A stretch of 64,000 bases of DNA from JAJPHU01 sp035553375. GTDB lineage: Bacteria > Planctomycetota > Planctomycetia > Gemmatales > Gemmataceae. Under the pieces are notes generated by a model, which had not been told where the DNA came from, searched no databases, and worked only from the letters and a program-made list of their open reading frames with translations. How positions within the stretch are numbered: position 1 is the stretch's first letter; each line of letters starts with the position of its first letter. The DNA is taken from assembly GCA_035553375.1 (NCBI GenBank), contig DATNCY010000250.1, positions 1 through 64,000 of the forward strand. Reading direction: 5' to 3'. The translations under genes were made by a program, and so were the position numbers. Shown in pieces: positions 17,258 through 26,835 of this stretch.

Positions 17258-17265
17258 GAGGGGAT

Positions 17266-17287
17266 TTGTCTTGTTAGAACAAGACAA
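17266..17287. terminator. Hairpin between convergent genes
   Basis: TTGTCTTGTT and AACAAGACAA form a perfect 10-base inverted repeat with AG between. It lies 9 bases after the Imm22-like stop and 33 bases after the stop of the esterase-like gene on the other strand. Confidence 0.55.
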
Positions 17288-17319
17288 GAAGAGGACCACT
17301 CCTCTATGGAACCACACAC

Positions 17320-19449
17320 CTACTCCCCGACACGCCGTATCTGCAAGCTCTCCTGACCCAGCGCTTTCTGTAACTGCATCGGCCATTCCCAGGCCTTAGC
17401 CTCGGCATCATCCTTGACATACAGACGAACCTTGCGTGGACCACTCAACGCCACCGCCTGCGGCATATCGAGGACGCGCAACACATTGAGGAAGATCGGT
17501 CCCTGCCGATGCGAGGCGGGCGGATGCCACAAATCGAGACGCGCCACGTCCGGCTCGAACAATGCCGCATACAGCGCGATGCCGGCCATGTCGTTTTTGC
17601 CTTGCAGCCAGAGAGGAACGCCCTTCAACTCAGGCAGCGCGCGCAGGCAAGCCAGGGCGCGGCGCACGTCCCAGACACGCTGACCGTCGAGCGTTTGGCC
17701 GAGCAGCGCGAAGCGGCGGCGAATCTGATGGCCGGCTGGTTTGCCGTCGAAGGAGCTAACTTCCGACCAGCGCGTTGGGCCGATGCCGCGCGGCGTCACG
17801 GCGGCGAAAGCCCACTTATGGAATTGCAGGGTCTTCACCGTCTGCGCGATGCGAGCCGCGTCCACCATCGGAACGCCGGCTTGTTTCAGCAATTCAGGAG
17901 GCAAGCCGATGTCCGCGAGCCAATCCTTCCAACCCGCTTCATCCAGCGCATTAAGGACAACAAGAGTCGGTTTATCGATCTTATCGGCCGTTGCCACCCA
18001 CAGCCGTAATTCAACCCCTTCCTCGCTGACGAAGTCATAGCCGCGGAGGTGCAGACCGTTGGCTTTCGTATCCTGGGCGAGCCGCGCGTTCAGCGGCGGT
18101 GGATTGTCCGGCCAACCGTGAAAGACCCGGCTACGCAGTTGCTCCAGCAATTCGGGAGCGCGGCCCTTCCACCATTCGCGCGTCACGGCCGGCGCGTGCG
18201 GTAATTCGATCCGCGCCGGCTTGTGGAACGACTCGTGGATCGTGGCGTTGATCGCATCGGCGGGCAGACGATCGAACACCTTGAGTTGTTGCGCCTTCAG
18301 GCGCGGCACCTCGCGCTCGCTGACCTCGCCGGTATCGTTCTTCAACCAGCGGTTCATCCAGCGATAGGCACCCAGACGCAATTCCGGCGTGTCCTTGTGC
18401 GGCCCCTTCGTCTCCATCAGCGCGAAATGGTCGGCCGCGCCGTACAGTTCATAAATGTGTTTCGCCTTGGCAGCGGGACACCGATAACCGGCCACAGGGA
18501 AAATGTCGTCGATGTCGCTATTGCCCAGCAGCAACGGACGCGGGGCGCACAAGGCCATGACGCGGCCGAAGTCCCATCGATAGGTGTTCACGAAATACAT
18601 GCAATCGCAATGGCCGGAGATGACGCCCTGGCGGAAACGCGGAGCGACACCCTCAACGACATGCGCATACAAATCGGCGATACCGGCCACGGGAACGATG
18701 CACTGTGGCCGATCGTCCGCCGCAGCGATCCACCATGAAGTTGCGCCGCCGCCGGAACGCCCGGTGACACCGATGCGCTTGGCATCCACTTCCTTGCGCG
18801 TCTCCAGATAATCCAGCGCCCGCATGGCGTTCCAGCACTCGATACCGGCCGGCGTGTAGCCGAGTGCTTGCCACCACCACATGCCGCGCCGAAACGTGCC
18901 GTGATGGTCGCCGGGAATCTCGCCGAGTTCCAGCGTGTCGAGGATCAGACAAACGTAGCCGTGTTCCGCGAACCATGCCGGATGATGTTGGTAGTTGACC
19001 TTGCTGCCGTAGGATACCTTGTCGATCACCGTATTGGCGTGACCGCAGACGTACAGAATTGCCGGCGCGGGCAGCTTGGCCCGCTTGGGAACATAAAGAT
19101 TCGCGGTCACGTACAGGCCGGGACTCGACTGAAAATGCAGCTTTTCAACCGTGAACAGGTCGGTTTCGACCTTGCCGGTGATGGTGGCATGCAGATCGGT
19201 GCGCGGCGGCAGCGGCCACAAGCCGAGCATATCGAGAAATTGCCGGCGATATTCCGGACGCTTTTTCTCCCAATCGGCGCGTGTCTTGATGTCGGCGAGA
19301 TCGGCGTCGGCGATGTGTTTCACTTGCGCGCGAAAATAGGTGTCGCGCAGACGATCACCGCGCGCGGTTTCGGTAGGTGCCTCGGCCGCGTGGAGGCGAA
19401 GCGCGGTGACAGATAGCAAGATCGCAAGGAGAATGAAACGACGTAGCAT
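17320..19449 (-). CDS. Secreted alpha/beta hydrolase, acetylxylan-esterase-like
   Basis: 709 residues from ATG 19449. A signal peptide (FILLAILLSVTALRLHA) shows export. The first half is an alpha/beta hydrolase of the large planctomycete esterase type: PAPAILYVCGHAN oxyanion strand, nucleophile elbow GVTGRSGGGATSWW, acid residue in GNSDIDDIFP, and a His in AADHFALMETKGPH. The second half (about 380-709) is a partly hydrolase-like domain without a clear triad. Related proteins are annotated as acetylxylan esterases; the true ester substrate is unknown. The frame continues 60 codons further upstream without signal-peptide logic. Confidence 0.82.
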   Translation of the reverse strand: MLRRFILLAILLSVTALRLHAAEAPTETARGDRLRDTYFRAQVKHIADADLADIKTRADWEKKRPEYRRQFLDMLGLWPLPPRTDLHATITGKVETDLFTVEKLHFQSSPGLYVTANLYVPKRAKLPAPAILYVCGHANTVIDKVSYGSKVNYQHHPAWFAEHGYVCLILDTLELGEIPGDHHGTFRRGMWWWQALGYTPAGIECWNAMRALDYLETRKEVDAKRIGVTGRSGGGATSWWIAAADDRPQCIVPVAGIADLYAHVVEGVAPRFRQGVISGHCDCMYFVNTYRWDFGRVMALCAPRPLLLGNSDIDDIFPVAGYRCPAAKAKHIYELYGAADHFALMETKGPHKDTPELRLGAYRWMNRWLKNDTGEVSEREVPRLKAQQLKVFDRLPADAINATIHESFHKPARIELPHAPAVTREWWKGRAPELLEQLRSRVFHGWPDNPPPLNARLAQDTKANGLHLRGYDFVSEEGVELRLWVATADKIDKPTLVVLNALDEAGWKDWLADIGLPPELLKQAGVPMVDAARIAQTVKTLQFHKWAFAAVTPRGIGPTRWSEVSSFDGKPAGHQIRRRFALLGQTLDGQRVWDVRRALACLRALPELKGVPLWLQGKNDMAGIALYAALFEPDVARLDLWHPPASHRQGPIFLNVLRVLDMPQAVALSGPRKVRLYVKDDAEAKAWEWPMQLQKALGQESLQIRRVGE

Positions 19450-19627
19450 GGTGGCGGCTCCGGTAGGCGAGAGCGGATAGATGGCCTGATAGTATCGCCC
19501 AGGGCGAAAAGTGCAAGAGAATGGACGAGAAAAGCTAGGACCGGCGAGCAAGGGAAGTATAATCCAGGCAGTCTTTGTTACGAACTCTATTCGCCGATCT
19601 TTGATTTCTTCGTTTGAGATGCTTTCC

Positions 19628-20746
19628 ATGAACCCGCACTATGCCATCCGCGACACGTCGCGCATTTACAGCCCCGCCTTGCTGTTTTACAAGGATCTGA
19701 TTCGCAACAATATCGCTCGCGCCATCGAGTTGGCCGGCGATCCGGCGCTTCTGCGGCCGCACGTCAAGACGCACAAAACACGCGAGATTGTCCGTATGGA
19801 ACTGGAAGCGGGCATCCGCAAACACAAATGCGCCACCCTTGCCGAGGCGGAAATGGTCGCCTCGTGCGATGCTCCCGATGTGATGATCGCTTATCCGCTC
19901 GTCGGCCCCAACTGCGGCCGATTGGCTCGACTCATTCATGCCTATCCGCGGTCGCGCTTCTCTGTTATTGCCGATCATCCGGCCGGCATCATGGCCTTGT
20001 CGCAGGCGATGACGACGGAGAATCAGGAAGTGGATGTGCTGCTCGACATCGACGTGGGCCAGCATCGCACCGGCGTTGCTCCGGGGGGCGAGGCCATCGA
20101 ACTGTACGAAATGATCCACCGTTCGCCGGGCCTGCATGCGGGCGGACTGCACGTTTACGACGGACACAATCATCAAGAAAGTTTTGTCGAGCGTCAAAAC
20201 GCGGTTCGCATGCAGTTTGAACCCGTCTTCAAACTGCGGGCGGCCCTCGATCAAAAGGGTTTGCCGGTGCCGCGTTTCGTGGCGGGAGGGACACCGACCT
20301 TCCCCGTCCACGCTCGGCTCGACGTGCCCGGATTGGAGTGTTCGCCGGGCACGCTCATCCTGCACGATCATGGCTACGGCTCACGTTTCGCCGATCTCGC
20401 TGCCTTCACGCCGGCCGCCTTGCTGTTGACGCGCGTCATCAGCCGGCCCACGCCAACCCGCTTGACGCTCGACCTCGGCTACAAGGCAATCGCCAGCGAT
20501 CCGCCCGCCGGCAAGCGTTGCGTATTGCTCGATGTGCCCGACTACGAGGCGATTTTGCAGAACGAGGAACACTTCGTCATTGAGACACCCGCCGCGGATC
20601 GCTATCGTCCCGGCGACGAAATCTTCGCCGTGCCGACGCATATTTGCCCGACCTGCGCCCTGCACCGCTCGGCGTATGTGATCGAGAATGGCGAGTTCAC
20701 CGAGATGTGGGACATCGTGGGACGCGATCGGGTGCTGAGCGTCTAG
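19628..20746 (+). CDS. D-threonine aldolase / D-serine dehydratase-like PLP enzyme
   Basis: 372 residues. The N-terminal alanine-racemase-type barrel carries the PLP lysine K47 in RPHVKTHK, and GGTPTFPVHAR binds the cofactor phosphate. The C-terminal D-serine-dehydratase-like domain has the metal ligands H338, C340 and possibly C343 (THICPTC). The family cleaves or deaminates D-3-hydroxy amino acids using PLP and a divalent metal. D-threonine aldolase and D-serine dehydratase cannot be told apart here. ATG 19628 gives a normal N-terminus; ATG 19619 is an alternative. Confidence 0.87.
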   Translation: MNPHYAIRDTSRIYSPALLFYKDLIRNNIARAIELAGDPALLRPHVKTHKTREIVRMELEAGIRKHKCATLAEAEMVASCDAPDVMIAYPLVGPNCGRLARLIHAYPRSRFSVIADHPAGIMALSQAMTTENQEVDVLLDIDVGQHRTGVAPGGEAIELYEMIHRSPGLHAGGLHVYDGHNHQESFVERQNAVRMQFEPVFKLRAALDQKGLPVPRFVAGGTPTFPVHARLDVPGLECSPGTLILHDHGYGSRFADLAAFTPAALLLTRVISRPTPTRLTLDLGYKAIASDPPAGKRCVLLDVPDYEAILQNEEHFVIETPAADRYRPGDEIFAVPTHICPTCALHRSAYVIENGEFTEMWDIVGRDRVLSV

Positions 20747-20786
20747 AGTAAATAACATTAAAAAGCACGAACAGAATGACCTACTA

Positions 20787-20837
20787 GCCCGGAGCGCCAG
20801 CGACGGGAAAGCGTACCCCGTCGCTGGCGCTCCGGGC
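20787..20837. repeat. Perfect palindrome GCCCGGAGCGCCAGCGACGG
   Basis: Two 21-base arms (20787-20807 and 20817-20837) pair perfectly over a 9-base loop. The same family occurs at 61399-61453, and a lone arm is at 24161-24184. Here it lies between two convergent genes and could serve as their terminator. Confidence 0.88.
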
Positions 20838-20851
20838 CAGTCGTCAACAAA

Positions 20852-22171
20852 TTAGCGATTCTTAGGATTACCACCCGGTCTCGGCATCGGATTCGGTTTC
20901 GGATTTGGGCCGGCTCCCAGCGGAGCCGAGGGACTGGACAGGATCTGAAATGAGTTGAAGAACTTGGCCCCTGGACCACTGGTTGTTTCCATTTTCGGAC
21001 CCGAGGCCAAGAGTTCGTACACCCGCGATTTCCCGGCTTGCGGCACAAAATAAAAGCGGATGAATGCTTTTCTGCCACCTGCCAACTCCAAGACGCCCTC
21101 TCGTCCCTGATGCGAGCCAAGTTTGATGGGCTGCTGTGATACTAATTTCGCGCTTAGTTTGCTTTGTAAATTTTTGCTCTCTTCCTTGAGCATCTCCTCC
21201 AGAATGTTCGGCGGCGCGGCCCCGAAAGGGAGATCGTAGTAGAGCAGCAGGAATTCCGAATGCGCTAAGGTTTTCTCCACGAGGTATTTGTGAAGTTGAA
21301 TTCCGGCCTGCGGTTCGACCGAAACGACGGGGTTCCCCGGCATGGAAATACTGCACTGCGCTTCGGGGATGGAGACGGTTTGCCAATCGCTGTCCGCAAT
21401 GGAGCCGTTCAGGAAGCGATAACCGACGAAGCCGACCCCGCCGCAGCCCAGCAGAAGCACACCGAGACATCCTCCCAAACAACCAAGGAGCAGCTTTTTC
21501 GATTTTTTCTTCCGCGCTGGCGTCTTACCCTCTGGCTCCGATTCGCCTTCCTCCTCGGCAACCTCCGGTTCCTCGGCGTCTAGCCGAGCGGGCTTCTTCC
21601 CCTTGCTGGCCTCTGTCGGAGCCTGCATCTCCTCGGCATCGGCCTCGTCAACGACTTCTACATCCTCCTCCTCGACGATGGCCTCCTCGCTAACTAGCTC
21701 TTCAAAGATCGCCTCGTCAGCCACTTCCACAGGTGCCTCGTCCTCGACTGCTTCATCAATGACTTCCATCGCGGCCTCGTCCTCAACCATCACCGGCTCC
21801 CGCGGTTCGCTCGCCGATTTCGCCTTCATCGGCGGCGCTTCCAACTCAAGATCCGCAAACGAAGTGAGGGGAGTAGAGCCGGTTGCCGGCGGTTCGGAAG
21901 CGATGGTTTCATCCAACAGAGGAGACGTCATCTCGGCGAACACCGAGTCCACGAGTGGCGCATCGGCCAGCGAAATGGCCGGAGTGGGCGTTTCCGCCGG
22001 CAGTTCCCCAAGTGGTTTTTCGGCCAGTCCGTTTGGTGCGGCTGGCGGCGTAGCCTCCATTCGTCCGATGAAGCGTGCGCCGCATACAGGGCACTGGACT
22101 TTGTGACCGAGTGCCTCATCCGGCACTTTCAACTTCCGTTTGCACTCCGCGCAATGAAGGCGAATCGTCAT
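20852..22171 (-). CDS. Zinc-ribbon, acidic-linker, single-span membrane protein
   Basis: 439 residues. The N-terminus is an MJ0042-type zinc ribbon (CAECKRKL, then CPVCGARF, about residues 7-34), common in planctomycete membrane proteins. A long acidic Pro/Glu-rich linker (about 40-215) follows, then a Lys-rich stop (PARKKKSKK) and one transmembrane helix rich in Gly and Cys (LLLGCLGGCLGVLLLGCGGV). The C-terminal 190 residues are a probable extracytoplasmic domain with IPEAQCSISMPGNPVV and a Pro/Asn-rich end. No enzymatic motif is seen; a sensor or adaptor role is inference. Confidence 0.8.
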   Translation of the reverse strand: MTIRLHCAECKRKLKVPDEALGHKVQCPVCGARFIGRMEATPPAAPNGLAEKPLGELPAETPTPAISLADAPLVDSVFAEMTSPLLDETIASEPPATGSTPLTSFADLELEAPPMKAKSASEPREPVMVEDEAAMEVIDEAVEDEAPVEVADEAIFEELVSEEAIVEEEDVEVVDEADAEEMQAPTEASKGKKPARLDAEEPEVAEEEGESEPEGKTPARKKKSKKLLLGCLGGCLGVLLLGCGGVGFVGYRFLNGSIADSDWQTVSIPEAQCSISMPGNPVVSVEPQAGIQLHKYLVEKTLAHSEFLLLYYDLPFGAAPPNILEEMLKEESKNLQSKLSAKLVSQQPIKLGSHQGREGVLELAGGRKAFIRFYFVPQAGKSRVYELLASGPKMETTSGPGAKFFNSFQILSSPSAPLGAGPNPKPNPMPRPGGNPKNR

Positions 22172-22460
22172 GGCAACCCCGTTCGATGCGAGTCGTGGTG
22201 CGAAAAGTAGCTACCTGCTGATTGAAGACGATTTTCCATTCTAACAAAGCTAGGTGGGTTGGGAAGATAGGGAGGGCGCGAAGGGATCAGAACCTTGGTT
22301 TTCTCGTCAACACGATCCGAACAACCCGTGCGATAGTTTTTTTCGCGACGCAGCGGACGACTCGGGGGACGAACGCGCGGCCTACCCCTTTCCTCCTGTG
22401 CCTACAAATCCCACAATACCGTCACGGACCCACAACACCCAACACCATGAGCCACGCGAC

Positions 22461-23111
22461 ATGAGTAAGGAAACGCAGCTTCGCCAGATCCTCGATTGCG
22501 GCATCGTCGCCGTTGTCCGCTCGCCGGACAGCGCGCAGCTGGTTGAGGTAGTGCGGGCGCTCGCCGATGGCGGCGTCACGGTCGCGGAAATCACCATGAC
22601 GGTGCCCGGCGCTCTTGATGTGCTGCGGCAGGTTCGTCAGGCACTCGGCGACCGCATCGTGTTGGGGGCCGGTACGATCCTCGATGCGGAGACGGCTCGC
22701 GCCGCTCTCCTTGCAGGAGCCGAATATCTGGTCGCTCCCACGGTCAATCTCGATGTGATCCGTCTGTGTCAGCGTTACAGTAAATTGATCATGCCCGGCG
22801 CGTTCACGCCGACCGAGATTTTGACGGCGTGGGAGGCAGGAGCCGACATCGTGAAGGTGTTCCCGGCCGAGGTGCTGGGGCCGTCGTTCTTCAAGGCGAT
22901 GCGTGGTCCGCTGCCGCAGATTCGTCTGATGCCGACCGGCGGCGTGGACCTGAACACGGCGGCCGAGTTTCTGCGTGCCGGTGCCTGTTGCCTCGGCCTG
23001 GGCAGCCAACTCGTCGAGCCGCGCGCCGTTGCCGAACGCAATTTCGACCGTATCCGCGATCTCGCCCGCCAATACGTCGCCATCGTGCAATCGGTGCGCG
23101 GCAAACCTTGA
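22461..23111 (+). CDS. eda: 2-keto-3-deoxy-6-phosphogluconate aldolase
   Basis: Cleaves KDPG to pyruvate and glyceraldehyde 3-phosphate. The 216-residue TIM-barrel protein has the general acid/base E43 (VAEITMTVPG) and the Schiff-base lysine K132 in DIVKVFPAEVLG. Further motifs are LGAGTILD, MPGAFTPTEI and MPTGGVDLNT. The start is ATG 22461 (MSKETQLRQIL); the frame extends upstream without homology. It is followed after 62 bases by the sugar kinase gene, so the pair can turn 2-keto-3-deoxygluconate into central metabolites. Confidence 0.93.
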   Translation: MSKETQLRQILDCGIVAVVRSPDSAQLVEVVRALADGGVTVAEITMTVPGALDVLRQVRQALGDRIVLGAGTILDAETARAALLAGAEYLVAPTVNLDVIRLCQRYSKLIMPGAFTPTEILTAWEAGADIVKVFPAEVLGPSFFKAMRGPLPQIRLMPTGGVDLNTAAEFLRAGACCLGLGSQLVEPRAVAERNFDRIRDLARQYVAIVQSVRGKP

Positions 23112-23173
23112 ACTGCTTACGGCCTCACGTTCTTTCGCGAGGCCATCAGCGACAACACCACGGACTTTCTGCC

Positions 23174-24160
23174 ATGCCTCATGATGTAATCACTTTCGGC
23201 GAGGCGATGATCCGCCTCACGCCGCCGAGTTTCCGCCGCCTGGAGCAAGCGCGCAGTTTGGACGTGCAAGTCGGCGGGGCCGAACTGAACACGGCTGTCG
23301 CCCTCGCGCGTCTGGGTCGCTCGACAGCCTGGGTATCGCGGCTGACGGATAATCCCTTGGGCCGGCTCATCACCAATCAGGCGCGTGAGGCCGGTGTATC
23401 TACCGAGCATGTCGTGTGGACGCCGGAGGATCGGGTTGGAGTGTACTTTCTCGAATTTGGCGCTGCCCCGCGCGCCAGCAGCGTCCTGTACGATCGCAAG
23501 GCCACGGCGATCGCGGCGATTCGTCCCGGTATGGTGCCGTGGGCCACGGTGTTCGCCGGGGTCAAGTGGTTCCACGTTACCGGCATCACGCCGGCGCTCA
23601 GCGCGACCGCCGCCGAGACGACGCGCGAGGCGCTGCAAGCCGCCCGCGCCGCCGGCGTGCAGACGAGCATGGATCTCAATTACCGCGTGAAGCTATGGAA
23701 CCAGGCCGACGCCGGCCGTTGCATGACCGACCTCATGCAATTCTGCGATGTTCTCGTCACCACCGAGGAGGACATCGAGCGCGTCTTCGGCATCACCGGC
23801 AAGGATTACGAGGATGCCGCCGCGCAAGTCGCGCGCCGCTTTCCCGTGCGTGTTGTGGCCATCACCCTGCGCGAGAATCCGCTGGTGTGGAAGAACAACT
23901 GGACGGCCATCGCTTATCAGGAGGGCCGCGTCTTGCGGACGCGCGCTTTTGAGGTGGAGATTGTTGATCGTCTCGGTGCCGGCGATTCGTTCGCGGCCGG
24001 TCTCATTCACGGTCTGCTCGATGGCGATTTGCAGAAGGGACTCGATTACGGCGTCGCCGCCAGCGCCATCAAGCACACGATTCCCGGCGATTTCGCCTGG
24101 ATCACCCGCGCCGAGGTCGAGACGCTGCTGAAAGGTCCGGGACTGCGCATCAGCCGATAA
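23174..24160 (+). CDS. kdgK: PfkB-family 2-keto-3-deoxygluconate kinase
   Basis: 328 residues. It begins with ITFGEAMIRLTPP, has the PfkB N-terminal glycine motif GGAELNTAVALARLG, and the C-terminal ATP/anion-hole signature DRLGAGDSFAAGL with the catalytic Asp. DLNYRVKLW is a typical strand of KDG kinases. The preceding eda supports phosphorylation of 2-keto-3-deoxygluconate from uronate or galactonate breakdown. The frame is open 115 codons upstream inside eda, but homology starts at ATG 23174. Confidence 0.88.
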   Translation: MPHDVITFGEAMIRLTPPSFRRLEQARSLDVQVGGAELNTAVALARLGRSTAWVSRLTDNPLGRLITNQAREAGVSTEHVVWTPEDRVGVYFLEFGAAPRASSVLYDRKATAIAAIRPGMVPWATVFAGVKWFHVTGITPALSATAAETTREALQAARAAGVQTSMDLNYRVKLWNQADAGRCMTDLMQFCDVLVTTEEDIERVFGITGKDYEDAAAQVARRFPVRVVAITLRENPLVWKNNWTAIAYQEGRVLRTRAFEVEIVDRLGAGDSFAAGLIHGLLDGDLQKGLDYGVAASAIKHTIPGDFAWITRAEVETLLKGPGLRISR

Positions 24161-24184
24161 CGAGCGCCGGAGCGCAAGCGACGG
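24161..24184 (+). repeat. Single arm of the GAGCGCCGGAGCGCCAGCGACGG repeat family
   Basis: CGAGCGCCGGAGCGCAAGCG plus ACGG directly after the kdgK stop resembles one arm of the palindromes at 20787-20837 and 61399-61453. No opposite arm is present. Confidence 0.6.
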
Positions 24185-24201
24185 ATCGCATAAGGAGAGC
24201 C

Positions 24202-24870
24202 ATGATCCTCTCACGAGAGCAAAGCCGTGAACTGGATCGCCGCGCCATCGAAGAGTTCGGCGTGCCAGGCGTCGTCCTGATGGAGAACGCCGGCCGCGGC
24301 ATGGCGGAACTGCTCCGCACTCTTGGGATTAACGGCCTTGTCGTCATCTGCTGCGGCAAGGGCAACAATGGCGGCGATGGCTTCGTCATCGCGCGCCACC
24401 TCGACAACGCTCGCATCCCCGTCCGCGTCCTGCTGTTCGCCGATCCGGTGTCGCTGAGCGGTGATGCCGCGATCAATTACCGTATCCTCGCCGCCAGTGG
24501 TATCCGGCGCGAAGTCTTCGCCGACTCGATTCTCGATGAAGAAAAACTGCGCCATGAGTTGGCGAATGCGGATTGGATCGTGGATGCCGTGTTCGGCAGC
24601 GGTCTGCGCGGAGCGGTGCAGTCTCCCTACGATCGTGTGATCGCGGCCATCAACAGCGCCGGTGCGCGCGTCTTTGCCGCCGATATTCCCAGTGGTCTCG
24701 ATAGTGACACGGGGTTGGCACTGGGGATCGCGGTGAAGGCGCGGCACACGGCCACCGTCGCCGCCCTGAAGCGAGGATTTACTCAGCCTGCCGCCATCGA
24801 GTGGTTGGGCCAGGTCCACATCATCGACATGGGCGTGCCGCGCACCTTACTGGACGCGGTGGGAAACTGA
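24202..24870 (+). CDS. nnrE: NAD(P)H-hydrate epimerase (YjeF N-terminal domain)
   Basis: Repairs the R epimer of hydrated NAD(P)H. The 222-residue protein covers only the YjeF_N domain; the ADP-dependent dehydratase domain that is fused in many bacteria is absent. Motifs: GVVLMENAGRG, the cofactor-binding GKGNNGGDGFVIARHL, DAVFGSGLRG, and ADIPSGLDSDTG. AAGGAGAG stands 5 bases before the ATG. It is probably in the eda-kdgK transcript. Confidence 0.92.
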   Translation: MILSREQSRELDRRAIEEFGVPGVVLMENAGRGMAELLRTLGINGLVVICCGKGNNGGDGFVIARHLDNARIPVRVLLFADPVSLSGDAAINYRILAASGIRREVFADSILDEEKLRHELANADWIVDAVFGSGLRGAVQSPYDRVIAAINSAGARVFAADIPSGLDSDTGLALGIAVKARHTATVAALKRGFTQPAAIEWLGQVHIIDMGVPRTLLDAVGN

Positions 24871-25003
24871 ATCGCAATTCGTCGCTCCTGTCGTCGTCCG
24901 TCAAAAAGCAAAAACGCGACAACGGCTATGGATTGAGAGTTCGATTGACGGGAAGGTATGGCGGGGTTGCAATAGCCAAACCCGGCACGTCGGCGATGGA
25001 TTT

Positions 25004-25022
25004 GGGGACAAATGTTGTCTCC
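25004..25022 (-). terminator. Short hairpin at the end of the lipid/polyketide operon
   Basis: GGGGACAA and TTGTCTCC pair (8 bp including one G-T) over a 3-base loop, directly after the ABC ATPase stop. No T-run follows on the minus strand, so its strength is doubtful. Confidence 0.35.
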
Positions 25023-25691
25023 TTAAGACCAAACCCTCCCATCACGCATGCGAATGAGGCGCTCGGCGCGTTCGGCTACCTCCTGCCCGTGTGTCACCAT
25101 GACGATGGTCATGCCCTTGTCGCGATGCAGATGCGCGAACAGATCGAGTACCTCGCCTGCCGTGCGCGAGTCGAGGTTGCCGGTTGGTTCGTCGGCTAAC
25201 AGCAGAACCGGATCGTTCGCCAAGGCGCGCGCGATGGCGATGCGTTGCCGTTCGCCAACGGACAATTGACCGGGGCGATGGTTCACGCGATGACTCATGC
25301 CGACCAAGCCGAGCAATTCGCGTGCTTTCGCTTCGCGCTGCCGGACGGCCAGCGGTCCCTCGAACATGGGAATCTGCACGTTCTCAACCGCCGTCAATGT
25401 CGGCAGCAAGAAAAACGACTGAAACACGAAGCCGAGTTTCCGAGCGCGGAATCGATCCAAATCGGGGATGACCGATAGCGATTGGTTCTCGAAGAACACC
25501 GCGCCGCTCGTCGGCTGATCGAGCGCTCCGAGCAGGTTGAGCAGTGTCGATTTGCCGCTGCCGCTGCTGCCCATGATGGCCACATATTCCCCTTGGCGGA
25601 TGCTCACGGTGACATCGACCAGCGCATGGACTTGGCCATCGGGATAGGTCTTGCCTAGGCGTTCGGTGCGCAGCAACGGAACATTACTCAT
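25023..25691 (-). CDS. ABC transporter ATP-binding protein (LolD/MacB type)
   Basis: 222 residues from ATG 25691. Walker A is GSSGSGKST, the Q-loop FVFQSFFLLPTL, the signature LSVGERQRIAIARAL (first Gly-Ser of the usual LSGGQ changed), and Walker B VLLLADEPTGNLDS; an H-loop VMVTHG follows. This is the subfamily that powers MacB, LolCDE and FtsE. Its start overlaps the stop of the permease gene (ATGAGTAA), so it is the last gene of the operon that begins at 39711. Export of the operon product, or its transfer between membranes, is the natural inference. Confidence 0.93.
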   Translation of the reverse strand: MSNVPLLRTERLGKTYPDGQVHALVDVTVSIRQGEYVAIMGSSGSGKSTLLNLLGALDQPTSGAVFFENQSLSVIPDLDRFRARKLGFVFQSFFLLPTLTAVENVQIPMFEGPLAVRQREAKARELLGLVGMSHRVNHRPGQLSVGERQRIAIARALANDPVLLLADEPTGNLDSRTAGEVLDLFAHLHRDKGMTIVMVTHGQEVAERAERLIRMRDGRVWS

Positions 25692-26835
25692 GGCGAAGCG
25701 CCTCGGTTGGCAGCAGGTGTGCGCCGCGATAGGCGGGATAGGCACCGCCGAGGAGACCGACCGCCAGCGCGATGAAAAAGCCCTGGACCATGACGATCGG
25801 CGCGACATCGCCCTTGATGAATCCGCTGACCAATGGCCACCACGTAAGAGCGCGCGTCAAGACGACGGCGGCACCGATGCCGACCACCGCGCCGATGATG
25901 CTGAGCAACAGCGATTCATAGAGAATCAGGCGGACGACGCGCGATTTGCGCCAGCCGATCGCGCGCAGAATACCGATTTCGCGCGTGCGCTCGAACACCG
26001 ACATAATCATCGTGTTGAGTACGCCGACCGCGCCGATGACAAGGGCGATGGCCGAAGTCGTCCAGGCCATCGCCTGCGCCATGCGGATTTGCGAGGTGCT
26101 GTTGACATAATCCGCCGTCGGCATCGCCTCGATGCCCCACGGCTGACCGCTGGACGAACGCAGTCCGTTAATCTCCCGGCGTACTCGTTCGATCAATTCC
26201 TTCTTGTTGGGAGCATCATCCAGCACGACCTGAAAGCCCGTCACCTGATTGGGCCGATCCATGAGTGTTTGCAGCGAATGAATCAGCATGACGGCCGAGC
26301 CGTTTTCAAAGGTATTAAAGCTCTCGTAAATACCAATAATGGCGAACTCACGGTTGGCGATCTCCAATGTGTCGCCGGACTTCTTGCCGAGATTCTTGGC
26401 CAGCACCATGCCCAGCATGACGCCACGGTCATCGTCGGCTTCCAGCCTGCGCCCGCTGAGTATCTTCAAACCTTGGAAGAGAAAACTGTCGGCGGCCCAG
26501 CCCTGCAACGGCACGCTCGTGAGGTTGGCCTCTTCAAAGGAAACCACATCCATCAAGCCCGGCGAGACGGCGCGGACGCCGGGTAAACCACGAATCTGTT
26601 CGCCGACCTGCTGCGGGATGGAACTGGAGAGACGTTCCGACGAGCCGGCACGCACGACCAACAAATCCACGCCGCGATTCTCGTACAGTTCGCGGAACGA
26701 GCGCTGGAAGCCATCGGCAATGCCGACCAGCGCGACTACCGCCGTCACGGCGATGGCCACACCAATCATCGTCAAGGCCGAGCGCGCCTTGCGCTGCAAG
26801 ACGTTTTTCAGGATGAACTGGTAAAAACGCATCAT
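25684..26835 (-). CDS. ABC transporter permease (MacB/FtsX family)
   Basis: 383 residues. The N-terminal helix (LTMIGVAIAVTAVVALVGIA) is followed by a periplasmic MacB-like core domain of about 230 residues. Three C-terminal helices start at MAWTTSAIALVIGAVGVLNT and include the coupling-helix motif FERTREIGILRAIGWRK. Such permeases work with LolD-type ATPases on lipids, lipoproteins or amphiphiles, not by a classic channel. The start ATG 26835 overlaps the stop of the methyltransferase gene (ATGA); ATG 26832 directly follows. It has one FtsX module, so it would act as a homodimer. Confidence 0.9.
   Translation of the reverse strand: MMRFYQFILKNVLQRKARSALTMIGVAIAVTAVVALVGIADGFQRSFRELYENRGVDLLVVRAGSSERLSSSIPQQVGEQIRGLPGVRAVSPGLMDVVSFEEANLTSVPLQGWAADSFLFQGLKILSGRRLEADDDRGVMLGMVLAKNLGKKSGDTLEIANREFAIIGIYESFNTFENGSAVMLIHSLQTLMDRPNQVTGFQVVLDDAPNKKELIERVRREINGLRSSSGQPWGIEAMPTADYVNSTSQIRMAQAMAWTTSAIALVIGAVGVLNTMIMSVFERTREIGILRAIGWRKSRVVRLILYESLLLSIIGAVVGIGAAVVLTRALTWWPLVSGFIKGDVAPIVMVQGFFIALAVGLLGGAYPAYRGAHLLPTEALRHE

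Noticed and set aside
22829..23173. N-terminal extension of kdgK
   Set aside because: It runs inside eda in another frame; PfkB homology starts at 23174.
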